This document shows, in pieces, positions 36,393 through 47,432 of a stretch of DNA of 64,000 nt; positions within the stretch are counted from its first letter, which is position 1; each line of letters opens with the position of its first letter. A program made the position numbers and the translations under genes. Where the stretch lies: the NCBI RefSeq assembly GCF_001493375.1, contig NZ_LN929897.1:518754-582753 (forward strand), written 5' to 3'. This DNA is from Streptomyces specialis (GTDB lineage Bacteria; Actinomycetota; Actinomycetes; Streptomycetales; Streptomycetaceae). The notes under the pieces were generated by a model. That model saw only the letters and a program-made list of their open reading frames with translations, searched no databases and was not told where the DNA came from.

Positions 36393-38832
36393 GGGAACTC
36401 CTTGTCGAATCCGGTTGGGAATGGGGTCGCGGAGGCCGGTGGGGGGACGGCTCGTCCAGAGCCCGGCGGGTGCCGCCGCGCAGCGCGAGCAGCACGGCCC
36501 GCGCCTGGCCCGCGCTCCGCTCGGCCTCGGCGGCCTCCCGGGCCGCGGCGGCGGGGCCCCGAGCGGAATCCTGAGCGGGGCCCGGAGCCGGGCCGGCGGT
36601 GGGGTCCTGAGCGGGCGGGCCGGTGAGGGCCGCCGGGGGTGGCGCCCCGGGCGGGCCCTGGCGGAGCTGGGGGGCCAAGTGGGTCATGCGGACGCGGCGC
36701 GGCAGCGCGTTCGCCGGCCGGGGCCGCTCCTCGGGGAGCGCCGTCCCGGCCCGTCCCTGGCCGTCGCCGCCGGGGGCGGCCGGGAGGCGCCGGTGCCGGC
36801 CCGCCTCCGCGTGCGGGACCGAGGCCAGATGGCGGTCGGCGCGGTCGTCGTGCGGGACGGCCGGTGCCGCCTGGACCGGTGGCGCCGCGAGGATCTCGCG
36901 CGGCAGCAGGACGACGGCCAGCAGTCCCTTGTACGAGGAGGGCCGCAGGGTGATCGTGATGTCGTGCCGCCGCGCGAGGTGGCTGACGACGATGAGCCCG
37001 AGCCGGGGGTCCTCGCCCAGGGCGGTCAGGCTGAACTCGGGCGGGTCGCTCAGCAGACGGTTGGCGGCCTCCAGGTCGGCCGCCGCCATCCCCAGGCCGC
37101 GGTCCTCGATCTCCACCGCCACGCCCTGCGCGACGGTCACCGGCCGGACGTGCACCTCGGTGTGCGGCGGCGAGAACACCGTGCCGTTCTCGATGAGTTC
37201 GGCCAGCAGGTGGATGACGTCACCGACGGCGGGCCCGATCACCGCGTGGTCCGCGGTGCCGTCCACGACGACCCGCGCGTAGTTCTCGACCTCGGAGACC
37301 GCGCCGCGCAGGATGTCGCCCAGCGGCACTGCGGCGTGCCAGCGGCGGCCGGGCGTCGCGCCGCTGAGGATGGTCAGGCTCTCGGCGTTGCGCCGCATGC
37401 GGGCCGCGAGATGGTCGATCGCGTAGAGGTCGGCGAGATCCGCCGGGTCGGTCGCCTTGTGCTCCATGGCGTCGATGACGCCGAGCTGCCGCCGGAGCAA
37501 CACCTGCGTGCGGCGGGACATGTTGAGGAACATCCGGCGGGTTCCCTCGCGCAGCGCCGCCTGTTCCAGGGCGACCGCCACGGCCGTCCGCTGGGCCGCG
37601 CCGAACGCCGAGGCGACCCGGCCGAGTTCGTCGGTGCCGAAGTCGAGGCCGGGCGCCCGGTCGGCCTCGGGCACGCGCTCGCCGCGCCGCAGCCGGTCCA
37701 CGAGATCGGGCAGGCGCCGCTCCGCCAGGTCCAGCGTCGCCGCCCGCAGGGCGGACATGCGGGTCAGCAGCGAACGGGTGATCCGGAAGGAGATCAGGCC
37801 GGTGCCGATGACGCCCACCAGGCCGATGACGCTGCTGAGGACGAGGCGCCGCACGAAGGCGTTCTCGTCGTGCTCGGCCTGGGCGGTGAGCCCGGCCCTG
37901 CGTTCGGCCACCACGCGCCCGAAGCCCTCCAGGACGGCGGCGGGCGCCTCGGCCCACTCCGGGTCCAGGCGCGGCAGGACGAGTTCGTCCCCCGCCCCGG
38001 ACGCGGTGGGGGCGGAGCCCGTGATGACGGCGTTCTCCAGCGCGGCGAGGTGGGCCCCGGCGTCCAGCGTGAACGTTTCGTCGAGCAGGCGGCGCTGGCT
38101 GGGTTCCAGGTGCGGGCCGAGGTGGTCGAGGAGCTGGAGCCGGACGGCGATGGCGGCGGTCAGGGTGTCCCGTTCCTCCGCGCTGATGGTCCCGGCGGTC
38201 ATGGCCGCGCCGAGCAGCGCGCTCTCCTGCGAGAGCATCTCGCCCGCCTCCAGCAGCGCGAGCAGGTCGAGGAGATCCTCGGTCAGGTCGCTGCTGGAGT
38301 CGGAGGTCCGCGCGATCGGCTGGAACAGCGCGTCGGCGGCGCGCACCGCGCGGGTGAAGGCGTCGAAGGCTTCGAGGCGGCCGAGCCGGCCCTCGTCGAT
38401 CGCCTCGCGGGCCGTCTCCAGCTCCGCGAGCCGTCCCGTCAGTTCGGCGGAGACGGCGGGGAACTCGGGGACGTCCGGCCACAGACGGTCGAGGGCGGCC
38501 CGTGTGTAGGTGTCGATCGCCGCGTCGGTCTCCTGCCGCCGCGCGTCGCGGGCGTCCCGGGGGCCGCCGGTCGCCTGCCGCGCCATGGTCCCCCGCCGCT
38601 CCGCCTGGAGCGCCTGCCGCAGGGGGCTCCACACCGACTCGGTGGTCCTGAAGTCCCCCCGGCCGTCGCTGAGTCGCTGCCACGGATCGAGGATCACCGC
38701 CGTCCCGGCGGCCCAGAGCCCGGCCATGGCGCACACCGGGATCACCACGAGCAGGACGAGGGACAGCCGGATGCTGCCGTAGCGGCGGGACCTGGCTATC
38801 GCCCCCAGCCAACTGTTGCTGCTGCCTGTCAC
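36370..38832 (-). CDS. cvnA: Conservon sensor-kinase-like protein CvnA
   Basis: 820 residues; the GTG at 38832 (reading VTGSSNSWLGAIARS) has agga upstream and begins just before the first helix. Membrane helices at about 22-44 and 320-345 flank a large extracytoplasmic nitrate-sensor-like helical domain (LEAFDAFTRAVRAADALFQP). A HAMP-like stretch follows (AATLDLAERRLPDLVDRL), then MFLNMSRRTQVLLRRQLGVID and a GHKL ATPase with ELIENGTVFSPP and EDRGLGM. The C-terminal ~150 residues are a disordered Pro/Ala-rich tail. Conservon CvnA proteins often lack proven kinase activity and act as the receptor of the complex. Confidence 0.95.
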   Translation of the reverse strand: MTGSSNSWLGAIARSRRYGSIRLSLVLLVVIPVCAMAGLWAAGTAVILDPWQRLSDGRGDFRTTESVWSPLRQALQAERRGTMARQATGGPRDARDARRQETDAAIDTYTRAALDRLWPDVPEFPAVSAELTGRLAELETAREAIDEGRLGRLEAFDAFTRAVRAADALFQPIARTSDSSSDLTEDLLDLLALLEAGEMLSQESALLGAAMTAGTISAEERDTLTAAIAVRLQLLDHLGPHLEPSQRRLLDETFTLDAGAHLAALENAVITGSAPTASGAGDELVLPRLDPEWAEAPAAVLEGFGRVVAERRAGLTAQAEHDENAFVRRLVLSSVIGLVGVIGTGLISFRITRSLLTRMSALRAATLDLAERRLPDLVDRLRRGERVPEADRAPGLDFGTDELGRVASAFGAAQRTAVAVALEQAALREGTRRMFLNMSRRTQVLLRRQLGVIDAMEHKATDPADLADLYAIDHLAARMRRNAESLTILSGATPGRRWHAAVPLGDILRGAVSEVENYARVVVDGTADHAVIGPAVGDVIHLLAELIENGTVFSPPHTEVHVRPVTVAQGVAVEIEDRGLGMAAADLEAANRLLSDPPEFSLTALGEDPRLGLIVVSHLARRHDITITLRPSSYKGLLAVVLLPREILAAPPVQAAPAVPHDDRADRHLASVPHAEAGRHRRLPAAPGGDGQGRAGTALPEERPRPANALPRRVRMTHLAPQLRQGPPGAPPPAALTGPPAQDPTAGPAPGPAQDSARGPAAAAREAAEAERSAGQARAVLLALRGGTRRALDEPSPHRPPRPHSQPDSTRSSHDGDPSR

Positions 38833-39712
38833 CTGTGTTCCTCGTTCGCGGTGGCCGCGGGCCGTCAGGAGCCGCCCGCGGCGGCACCGCCGCCGGACGG
38901 CGGACGTCCGGAGGGGCACGCCGACAGGTTCGCCGGCCCCGCTGCGCGGGGCGCGCCCCGGCTCCTGGGCGGCACGGCGACGGTGGATATGTCGGTGAAG
39001 ATGGAGCTATGGAGGAGAGGCGCAGCTCCATGGGCGGAGCGGGGGCGCGGTTTCGGTCCCGGTCCACGCCACGACTCCGGGGATCGCCCTCAGCGGCGGG
39101 ACACGAGACGCCGCACCCGGGGGTGCGTCACGCGCGTTCACCGCGTCGTCATCTGAGCGACAACCTCTCGCGCGGTGATGCTAACGGGTGGCATGCTTTT
39201 CCGCCACAGGCTGAAACCGCTCACCCCTGACGCGGGCGACTCGCCCGGATGGTGACGGCCCGCCGGAAACCGTACCCCGCGCACGTCCGCCCAACGCGAT
39301 CGGCTCGTACGCTCCGTGACCACGGATCACCCCCACAGCGGTGAGTACGTGCCCGCTCGCGGACAGCGCGTGAAGACGGTGGAGGGCGGACCGCCCGCGC
39401 GGTTCCCCGGCGGGAGCGCGCCGCGAGGCCCCGGCACGCCGGACGCCGGCCCCCGGCGGCGCGTCCCCCCCCGCACCGCCGCACCGCCGGAACACCCCCT
39501 CGGGCGCCGGGAACGCGACGGGCTGGCCGGTTCCCGTCCCACGGCGACCGGGGAGGGGGCAACGTCGGCCCGGCCCCGCCGGACCCCGCCGCGCGGCGGC
39601 GCGAACGCGGCGCTCCGGACCGGACGGGCTCCGGCGAAACGGCGGTGACCTGCGGCGATGCCGGGGCGATGGCCGATCCCCGGCGCCCGGGGGCCCGCGC
39701 CCCGCATCGGGG
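38833..39712. other. Intergenic region upstream of the conservon, no gene supported
   Basis: About 880 bases. Several short open frames exist (for example plus strand 39316-39648, 110 codons, rich in Arg/Pro) but none has a ribosome site or protein-like composition. It should contain the conservon promoter; none recognised. The right end runs into an adapter scar. Confidence 0.5.
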
Positions 39713-39924
39713 CCGGCCCTTATACACCTCTGCCGCCGCCGAGCAGGAGGGTACGGTGATGAACGAGTGCCGGCCTGTGGCCTATCCAGATGGGAACAAG
39801 GACTGGCGTTCTCGCCGCACACCGCATCCTAATGTGTGATTAATTCCGATTCTCAAGGACCCGGCTACGCACGGGAACGCACCTTGCCAGGGCGTGGGAG
39901 GAGTAGGGTGGAGAGAGGAGACAG
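39713..39924. other. Assembly artefact: adapter read-through joined to a second adapter
   Basis: From 39719 the sequence follows the reverse Nextera i5-side adapter (cttatacac...ctg...gccgccga), then a degraded index and P5 sequence (ggagggta...). The lower-GC stretch around 39800-39850 is noise after the adapter, and an adapter-like end (ggagacag) occurs at 39917-39924. A small ORF starting at 39759 is made of P5 sequence and is not a gene. Confidence 0.82.
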
Positions 39925-39941
39925 GGAGTGGACGGTCCGTG

Positions 39942-40014
39942 TGCCCCCGGCAGGACTCGAACCTGCGGCCAAGCGCTTAGAAGGCGCCTGCTCTATCCAC
40001 TGAGCTACGGGGGC
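39942..40014 (-). tRNA. tRNA-Arg (anticodon TCT)
   Basis: A 73-nucleotide cloverleaf on the minus strand: acceptor GCCCCCG/CGGGGGC with discriminator A, D-arm GCTC-loop-GAGC, anticodon loop CTTCTAA (TCT, reading AGA), and T-arm GCAGG-TTCGAAC-CCTGC. One G-U pair closes the anticodon stem. CCA is not encoded, as is usual in Streptomyces. AGA is a rare codon in such high-GC genomes. Confidence 0.97.
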
Positions 40015-40263
40015 CGGTCTTGGTCATGGCGTGGGACGGTGCCCCCTTGGTGACCTCGCCGCGCACAGGATAGGGCTTCAAGGGGATCGTCCCGGTTGCT
40101 TCACCGCAACACCCTCGTGTGGAGATCCAGTGAAGCAGCCCTGATAATCGCAGGCGAGTGCGAGGAGCGCAGCGTTTTTGGTGGCTCGGATCAGGGGTGT
40201 TGCGTACTCGTTATCCCGCGGTCATGCCGCCGCCCGCCCGCTTTGGGGCGCGTTCGGGCGGAA

Positions 40264-41892
40264 ATGCTAGGGAAACCGATTGAAATTAGGCATTCTGCGC
40301 ATGTGGCGATCTTGCACGCACGGCCCGAACTGCTGGACGCGCTGACCGAACTGCGGAGGCGCCTGGCTGTCGCGCGCTTCCCGCTGGAGTTGCCCGGCGC
40401 CGAGCGGGCCAGGCGGTCGCGCGCCGAACTGCTCGCCCAGCTCGACGGTTATCTGCTGCCCCGGCTGCGCCATCCCGAGGCGCCGCTGCTCGCCGTCATC
40501 GGTGGCTCCACCGGGGCCGGGAAGTCCACCCTGGTCAACACGCTGGTCGGCCGGCACGTCACGGAGGCCGGGGTGCTGCGGCCCACCACCAGGACACCCG
40601 TCCTCGTCTGCCACCCCCACGACCAGCACTGGTTCTCCGGCCGCCGCGTACTGCCGCAGCTCGGCCGGGTCGTCGGCCCCCGCCAGGAGACCGAGGGGCC
40701 GCCCGCGCTGGCCCTGGTGACCAGCCGCGCCCTGCCCGCCGGGCTCGCCCTCCTCGACGCGCCCGACGTCGACTCCCTCGTCGCCGCCAACCGCGACCTC
40801 GCCGCCGACCTGATCTGCGCCGCCGACATCTGGGTCCTCGTCACCACCGCCTCCCGGTACGCCGACGCGGTCCCCTGGCACCTGCTGCGCAGCGCCCGCG
40901 AGTACGACGTGACCCTCGCCACGGTCCTGGACCGGGTGCCGCACCAGATCGCCGCCGAGGTCTCCCGGCACTACGACAGCCTCCTCGACCGCGCCGGCCT
41001 CGGCGACATCCCCCGCTTCACCGTTCCCGAACTGCCCGAGTCCGCCGGCGGCGGCTCCGGGCTGCTGCCCGCCACCGCCGTGGCGGGCCTGCGCGAGTGG
41101 CTCGGCCGCCGGGCGCAGGACCCCGCCGCCCGCGCCACCGCCGCCGCCCGCACCGCCACCGGCGCCCTCGGCTCGCTGCGCGGCCGGGTCGCCGCCCTCG
41201 CCTCGGCCGGCGCCGCCCAGTACGCCGCCGCCGTCCGCCTCGACCAGCGGCTGCCCGAGGCGTACACCGAGGCCGACCGCCGGGTGCGCGCCTGCCTCTC
41301 CGACGCCGGGCTGCTCACCGGCCAGGCCCGCGCCCACTGGCTGGCGTTCCCCGAGGACGCCAGCGCCGAGGAGCTCCTCGACGCGCTCACCCACGGCCTC
41401 ACCGGCCTGCTGGTCGAGGCCGTCTCCGCCGCCGACGAACGCGTCACCGCCGCCTGGCGCGACGAACCCGGCGCGCCCGAGGGCGGCGACGACGACGCCG
41501 AGGCCGTCCGCGAGCGCGTCGGCCTGCTCGTGCGCCGCCTGCGGCGCTGCCTGGAGGAGCTGACCGAGGAGGCCAGGGCCTCCGTGGGGGCGCGCGGCGA
41601 GCCGGGCGAGGACGCCGAGACCGCCGCCCTGCTGGCCGCCTCGCTGCTCGGCGGGCGCACCGGCAACGTCGCCCAGCAGGCCCTGGCGGGCGTCCTCGGG
41701 CCCCGCGCCGCCGTCAAGCTCCGCGACCAGGGCGCCCGGCAGGTACGCGCCTGTGTGGAACGGGTGCTCAGGGCGGAACGCGACCGCCGGGGCGCCCCCC
41801 TGCACCGGCTCGCCATCACCGCCGCACCGCAGGTCGAACTCGTCGCCGCCCTCTCCGCCGTCCAGGCGCGGCGGACCGGCACCGCCGCATGA
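40264..41892 (+). CDS. Dynamin-like / YfjP-type GTPase, first of a pair
   Basis: 542 residues from the ATG at 40264 (MLGKPIEIRHSAH). P-loop GGSTGAGKST (80-89), switch I threonines in RPTTRTPVLVC, a G3-like LLDAPDVDS and VTTASRYADAVPW after it. The remaining ~300 residues are helical (YTEADRRVRACLSDAG, DALTHGLTGLLVEAV, LLGGRTGNVAQQALAGVLGP). Membership in the dynamin-like/ABC-like GTPase group is inferred from the G1 form and the long helical C-terminus; such pairs in Streptomyces (DynA/DynB type) help sporulation septation, but those are larger and I cannot assign this to them. The stop overlaps the next ATG (ATGA). The frame is open farther upstream without a better start. Confidence 0.85.
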   Translation: MLGKPIEIRHSAHVAILHARPELLDALTELRRRLAVARFPLELPGAERARRSRAELLAQLDGYLLPRLRHPEAPLLAVIGGSTGAGKSTLVNTLVGRHVTEAGVLRPTTRTPVLVCHPHDQHWFSGRRVLPQLGRVVGPRQETEGPPALALVTSRALPAGLALLDAPDVDSLVAANRDLAADLICAADIWVLVTTASRYADAVPWHLLRSAREYDVTLATVLDRVPHQIAAEVSRHYDSLLDRAGLGDIPRFTVPELPESAGGGSGLLPATAVAGLREWLGRRAQDPAARATAAARTATGALGSLRGRVAALASAGAAQYAAAVRLDQRLPEAYTEADRRVRACLSDAGLLTGQARAHWLAFPEDASAEELLDALTHGLTGLLVEAVSAADERVTAAWRDEPGAPEGGDDDAEAVRERVGLLVRRLRRCLEELTEEARASVGARGEPGEDAETAALLAASLLGGRTGNVAQQALAGVLGPRAAVKLRDQGARQVRACVERVLRAERDRRGAPLHRLAITAAPQVELVAALSAVQARRTGTAA

Positions 41893-43586
41893 CCCTTCCC
41901 ATCCGCCCCGCGACAGCGACCGGAGATCACACCATGGCCGACACCGGGACCAGGACCAGGGCCCAGACGAGGAACGTGACCGGACCGCCGCACGGGACCC
42001 GCACCCGCCTGGACGAACAGGTCCTCGCCGAGGCCGGCCGGGTCCTGGACGACGCCGCGCTCCGCGAGCGGCTCCCCGACTGCTACACGGCCGTCGCCAT
42101 CGCCGGCGCCACCGGCAGCGGCAAGTCCACGCTCTTCAACGCCCTGGCCGGCGCGCAGCTCTCCGAGACCGGCGTCTGCCGCCCCACCACCGCCACCGCC
42201 GTCTCCTGCACCTGGGACGCGGGCACCGGCCAGAGCGCGGAGCGCCTGCTCGACCGGCTCGGCGTCCCGTCCCGCGCCCGCCGCCGCGCGCACGTCGTGG
42301 ACACCGGGCTGCGCGGCCTGGTCCTGCTCGACCTGCCCGACCACGACTCCGTCGACACCGCCCACCGCGACCAGGTGGACCGGCTGCTGTCCCTGGTGGA
42401 CGCCGTGATCTGGGTGGTCGACCCGGAGAAGTACGCGGACGCCGTGCTGCACGAGCGGTACCTCGGCGCGTTCGCCGGCCACGCCGACGTCTCCCTGATC
42501 GTGCTCAACCAGGCCGACCGGCTGCCCGGTGACGCCGTGGACGCCGTCCTGGACGACCTGCGGCGGCTGCTGGACGAGCGGGGCGTCGCGCTCGGCGAGC
42601 ACGGCGAGCCCGGCGCCGGGGTCCTGGCCGTCTCCGCGCTCACCGGCGACGGCGTGGCCGAACTGCGCCAGGCCGTGGGCGAGCTGGTGGCCGGCCGGAC
42701 GGCACCCCTGCGGCGGCTGGCCGCCGACGTGGACGGCGTCGCCCGCCGCCTCGGCCCGGTCTACATCGCCGACGCCGGGCAGGCCCCCGCCGGGCTGACC
42801 GCCGCGGCCCGCGAGGAGTTCGAGGACCGGCTCGCCGCCGCCATCGGCGCCCAGGCCGCCGGCCAGGCCGCCGAACGGGGCTGGCTGCGCCGCGCCGACC
42901 GCGCCTGCGGCACCCCGTGGGCGCAGCTCCTGCGCCGCGTCGCGCACCACCAGTCCGAACGCCGGGGCGAACCGCCCGCGCTGGCCGCCAAACGGACCCC
43001 CGCCGCCGCGCCGCCCGTGGTGACGCGGGCCGCCGTGGAGCAGGCCGTGCGGCAGCTCGCCGCGGACGCCACCGAGGGGCTGCCCGAGCCGTGGGCCGCC
43101 GCGGTCGGCGAGGCCGCCAGGCGCGGCGCGGAGGACCTGCCGCGGGCCCTGGAGACGGGCCTGGAGGAGCAGTCCGCCGGGCGGCCGGGGGAACGCTCCC
43201 GGATTCCCCGGCCCCGCTGGTGGTCGGTGGCGGCGATCGGCCAGGCGGTGTTGCTCACCACCCAGTTCCTCGGCCTGTGCTGGCTGGTCGCCGCCCTGGT
43301 CGGCCAGCCCGTGGTGGGCCGCTGGCTGCCGTTCCTGCTGCTGCTCGGCGGCTCGGTCGGCGGCCCGCTGCTGGGCTGGGCCTGCCGCATCGCCGCGCGC
43401 GGCCCGGCCCGCGCCTGGGGGCAGCAGGAGGAGTGGCGGCTGCGGCGGCTGGCCGCCGACCGGGGCCGCAGCCATGTCCTGGAACCCGTGGCGTCGGAAC
43501 TCATGCGGTACCGGGAGGTCCGGGAGCGGTACGTCATCGCCGCCTCGCCGACCGGCGGAACGGAGCTGTCGCCCACGATCCGGTGA
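41889..43586 (+). CDS. Dynamin-like / YfjP-type GTPase, second of the pair, membrane anchored
   Basis: 565 residues; the ATG overlaps the previous stop. P-loop GATGSGKST (73-81), switch I RPTTATAVSC, G3 LDLPDHDSVDTAH and a clear G4 LNQADRL. Near the C-terminus two hydrophobic helices (about 445-468, 476-498) form a membrane hairpin, followed by a basic stretch. The partner gene lacks these helices, so a heteromer attached to the membrane through this subunit is likely. Streptomyces carries coupled GTPase pairs of this kind; the biological role here is inference. Confidence 0.85.
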   Translation: MTLPIRPATATGDHTMADTGTRTRAQTRNVTGPPHGTRTRLDEQVLAEAGRVLDDAALRERLPDCYTAVAIAGATGSGKSTLFNALAGAQLSETGVCRPTTATAVSCTWDAGTGQSAERLLDRLGVPSRARRRAHVVDTGLRGLVLLDLPDHDSVDTAHRDQVDRLLSLVDAVIWVVDPEKYADAVLHERYLGAFAGHADVSLIVLNQADRLPGDAVDAVLDDLRRLLDERGVALGEHGEPGAGVLAVSALTGDGVAELRQAVGELVAGRTAPLRRLAADVDGVARRLGPVYIADAGQAPAGLTAAAREEFEDRLAAAIGAQAAGQAAERGWLRRADRACGTPWAQLLRRVAHHQSERRGEPPALAAKRTPAAAPPVVTRAAVEQAVRQLAADATEGLPEPWAAAVGEAARRGAEDLPRALETGLEEQSAGRPGERSRIPRPRWWSVAAIGQAVLLTTQFLGLCWLVAALVGQPVVGRWLPFLLLLGGSVGGPLLGWACRIAARGPARAWGQQEEWRLRRLAADRGRSHVLEPVASELMRYREVRERYVIAASPTGGTELSPTIR

Positions 43587-43749
43587 CCGAGCGTCAGGTA
43601 ACGATTCCTCACGGGAATGTGTGAGTCATGAGGGGGCTGGGCATATTGACTGATCGCCTCTCTACGATGCTCCGTGCACATGGGGACTTCGTTGGGCGCG
43701 TGGCCCGGGAAACGCGCCGCGCGCCCGTGAGTTCGTGGAGGGATCACAC

Positions 43750-45180
43750 ATGAAGCTTGCGCGCGGGCGCACAGCTCCCCGCCTCGCGGCCACCGCCCTC
43801 GCCACCGGCCTGCTCATGGCCGGGGCGATCGCGACCGCGGGGCCCGCGGCGGCCGACGAGGCGCCGCTCGGCGGCGGCGCCACCGCCACCCTGGAGGGCC
43901 TGGAGGTGGCCGGGGACATCACCGTCTCCCTCCCCGACGGCGGCGGCGAGGAAGAGGTCGAGGGCGGCCTGTTCCGGCTGGCGGCCCCCGGCGGCGCGGG
44001 CACGTTCCTGACCTACTGTGTCGACTACAACACGCACACCCGCCCGGACGCGGTGTACGAGGAGACCGACTGGGCCTCCTCCACGCTCTCCGGCGACGAG
44101 GACGCCGGGAGGATCCACTGGATCCTCCAGCACTCCTACCCCACGGTCGACGTGCACGCCCTGGCCCGCGACGCCGGCATCGGCGACGGGCTGACCGAGG
44201 AGGACGCCGCGGCCGGTACGCAGGCCGCGATCTGGCAGTTCTCGGACGAGGTCACCGCCGTCCCGCACGACGCGGAGGCCCGCGCCCTGACCGCGTGGCT
44301 GGCCGGCCACGCCGAGGACCTGGCCGAACCCGGCGTGTCGCTGGAGCTGCCCCCGCCGCAGGTGTCCGGGCAGCCCGGCGGGACGATCGGCCCGGTCCCC
44401 GTGCGCACCACCGCCGACGCCGTCAGCGTCACCCCCGACCAGGCGGCCACCGCGCAGGGCGTCACCGTCGTCGACAGCGACGGCGAACCGGTCACCGAGG
44501 ACCGGCTCGTCGCCGACGGCACCGAGCTGTACTTCTCGGTCCCCGAGGACACGCCGGACGGCAGCGCCTCGCTGACCGCCACCGCCAGCGTCGAGGTGCC
44601 CGTCGGCCGGGCCTTCACCGGCACCGACCCGGAGCGTCCGACCCAGACCATGATCCTGGCGGACACCACCCTGGCGTCCGTCCCGGCCGCCGCCACCGTC
44701 TCCTGGGCCGCGCCCGGGCAGCCGTCGCCGTCGATCACCACCGAGGAGGTCTGCGCCGAGGGCGGCGTCGAGGTGACCGCCACCAACAACGGCGACCGGC
44801 CCTTCGCGTTCGACCTGGCGGGCCGGACCGTCGAGGTCCCGGCCCACGGCAGCGAGTCCGTGCTCGTCCCGGTCGCCGACGGGCAGGCGTACGAGATCGT
44901 CATCGACAACCCGGCCGCGGGCGTGGCGGACTGGGTGTTCAGCGACTTCCTCGACTGCGCCGCCACCGACGACGGCGACAACCGGCCCGTCCCCGCCTCC
45001 ACCGGCGGCTCGGGCGGCGATGAGACCGCCGGCGCCTCCCCGGACCTCGCCGCGACCGGCAGTGGCACCAACCCCGCGCTGATCGGCGGCCTCGCCGCCG
45101 TGCTGCTGGCCGCGGGCGCCGCCGCGCTCCTCCTGGTCCGCCGCCGCACCGACGACCGGGACACCGACCCCGAGGAGTGA
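43750..45180 (+). CDS. Cell-wall-anchored thioester (TQXA) surface protein with LAXTG sortase signal
   Basis: 476 residues, ATG preceded by ggaggg. Signal peptide 1-35 ending AAADEA. The TQXA thioester domain has Cys90 (LTYCVDYNTHT) and the TQAAIW motif with Gln158, the pair expected to form an internal Cys-Gln thioester. A beta-rich region follows (VTPDQAATAQGVTVV; ITTEEVCAEGGVEV). The C-terminus has LAATG at 433-437, a hydrophobic helix and RRR: a class E sortase signal as in long chaplins. Thioester proteins can bond covalently to targets. The gene is monocistronic, ending in the 45190-45226 hairpin. Confidence 0.92.
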   Translation: MKLARGRTAPRLAATALATGLLMAGAIATAGPAAADEAPLGGGATATLEGLEVAGDITVSLPDGGGEEEVEGGLFRLAAPGGAGTFLTYCVDYNTHTRPDAVYEETDWASSTLSGDEDAGRIHWILQHSYPTVDVHALARDAGIGDGLTEEDAAAGTQAAIWQFSDEVTAVPHDAEARALTAWLAGHAEDLAEPGVSLELPPPQVSGQPGGTIGPVPVRTTADAVSVTPDQAATAQGVTVVDSDGEPVTEDRLVADGTELYFSVPEDTPDGSASLTATASVEVPVGRAFTGTDPERPTQTMILADTTLASVPAAATVSWAAPGQPSPSITTEEVCAEGGVEVTATNNGDRPFAFDLAGRTVEVPAHGSESVLVPVADGQAYEIVIDNPAAGVADWVFSDFLDCAATDDGDNRPVPASTGGSGGDETAGASPDLAATGSGTNPALIGGLAAVLLAAGAAALLLVRRRTDDRDTDPEE

Positions 45181-45189
45181 CCCCCACCA

Positions 45190-45226
45190 CCCCCGGCCCG
45201 CACCACGCGGCGACGCGGGCCGGGGG
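45190..45226 (+). terminator. Hairpin terminator after the surface-protein gene
   Basis: 12-base perfect stem (cccccggcccgc with its complement) and a 13-base loop, 10 bases after the stop codon. Confidence 0.75.
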
Positions 45227-45336
45227 CGGGGCTTCCGTGGTCGGCGTGGCCACCGGTTTCCGCCGTGGCCGGGACATGCGGCAGGATGGTGACGTCTGCG
45301 TTCTGCCCACTGACGAGCCCTGCCGGACGGTTTCTC

Positions 45337-47001
<1,665 letters not shown>

Positions 47002-47003
47002 CG

Positions 47004-47432
47004 GTGCGGCACGAATTCCTCTGCCCGCTGCGCTGGTCGGACATGGATGCCTTCGGGCATGTCAACAACGTCGTCTTCCTGCGGTATCTGGAGGAGGCGC
47101 GCATCGACTTCATGTTCCGGCTGGCGCGGCAGGCGGCGTCCACGGCGTTCACCGGCGGCTCGGTGGTGGCCCGGCACGAGATCCAGTACCTCAAGCCGCT
47201 GCACCACCGGCACGAGCCGGTCCTCATCCAGATATGGGTGACCGAGCTGGGCAACGCGTCGGTCACCGTGGCCTACGAGATCAAGGACGGCGAGACGGTC
47301 TACGTCCGCGCCGCCACCGTCATCGTCCCGTTCAACCTGGAGGCCGGCCGGCCGCGCCGGCTGACGGCCGAGGAGAAGACGTTCCTGGAGAAGTACCGGG
47401 ACGACGAGGCGGGAGGCGTCCCCTACGCATGA
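47004..47432 (+). CDS. Acyl-CoA thioesterase, hot-dog fold (4HBT-like)
   Basis: 142 residues from a GTG directly after ettA. WSDMDAFGHVNNVVFLRYLEEARIDF is the 4HBT/YbgC signature with the catalytic Asp; YLKPL and ASVTVAYEIKDGETVYVRA complete the fold. Predicted to hydrolyse an acyl- or aryl-CoA. The stop overlaps the next ATG (ATGA). The fixed linkage to ettA probably reflects operon history rather than joint function. Confidence 0.9.
   Translation: MRHEFLCPLRWSDMDAFGHVNNVVFLRYLEEARIDFMFRLARQAASTAFTGGSVVARHEIQYLKPLHHRHEPVLIQIWVTELGNASVTVAYEIKDGETVYVRAATVIVPFNLEAGRPRRLTAEEKTFLEKYRDDEAGGVPYA

Noticed and set aside
39759..39839. Small ORF encoding MNECRPVAYPDG...
   Set aside because: It lies in adapter/P5 read-through sequence; not genomic.
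39942..40014. tRNA-Arg as an attachment site for an integrated element
   Set aside because: No integrase, and no second copy of the tRNA 3' end was seen; the flank on its 3' side is an adapter scar.
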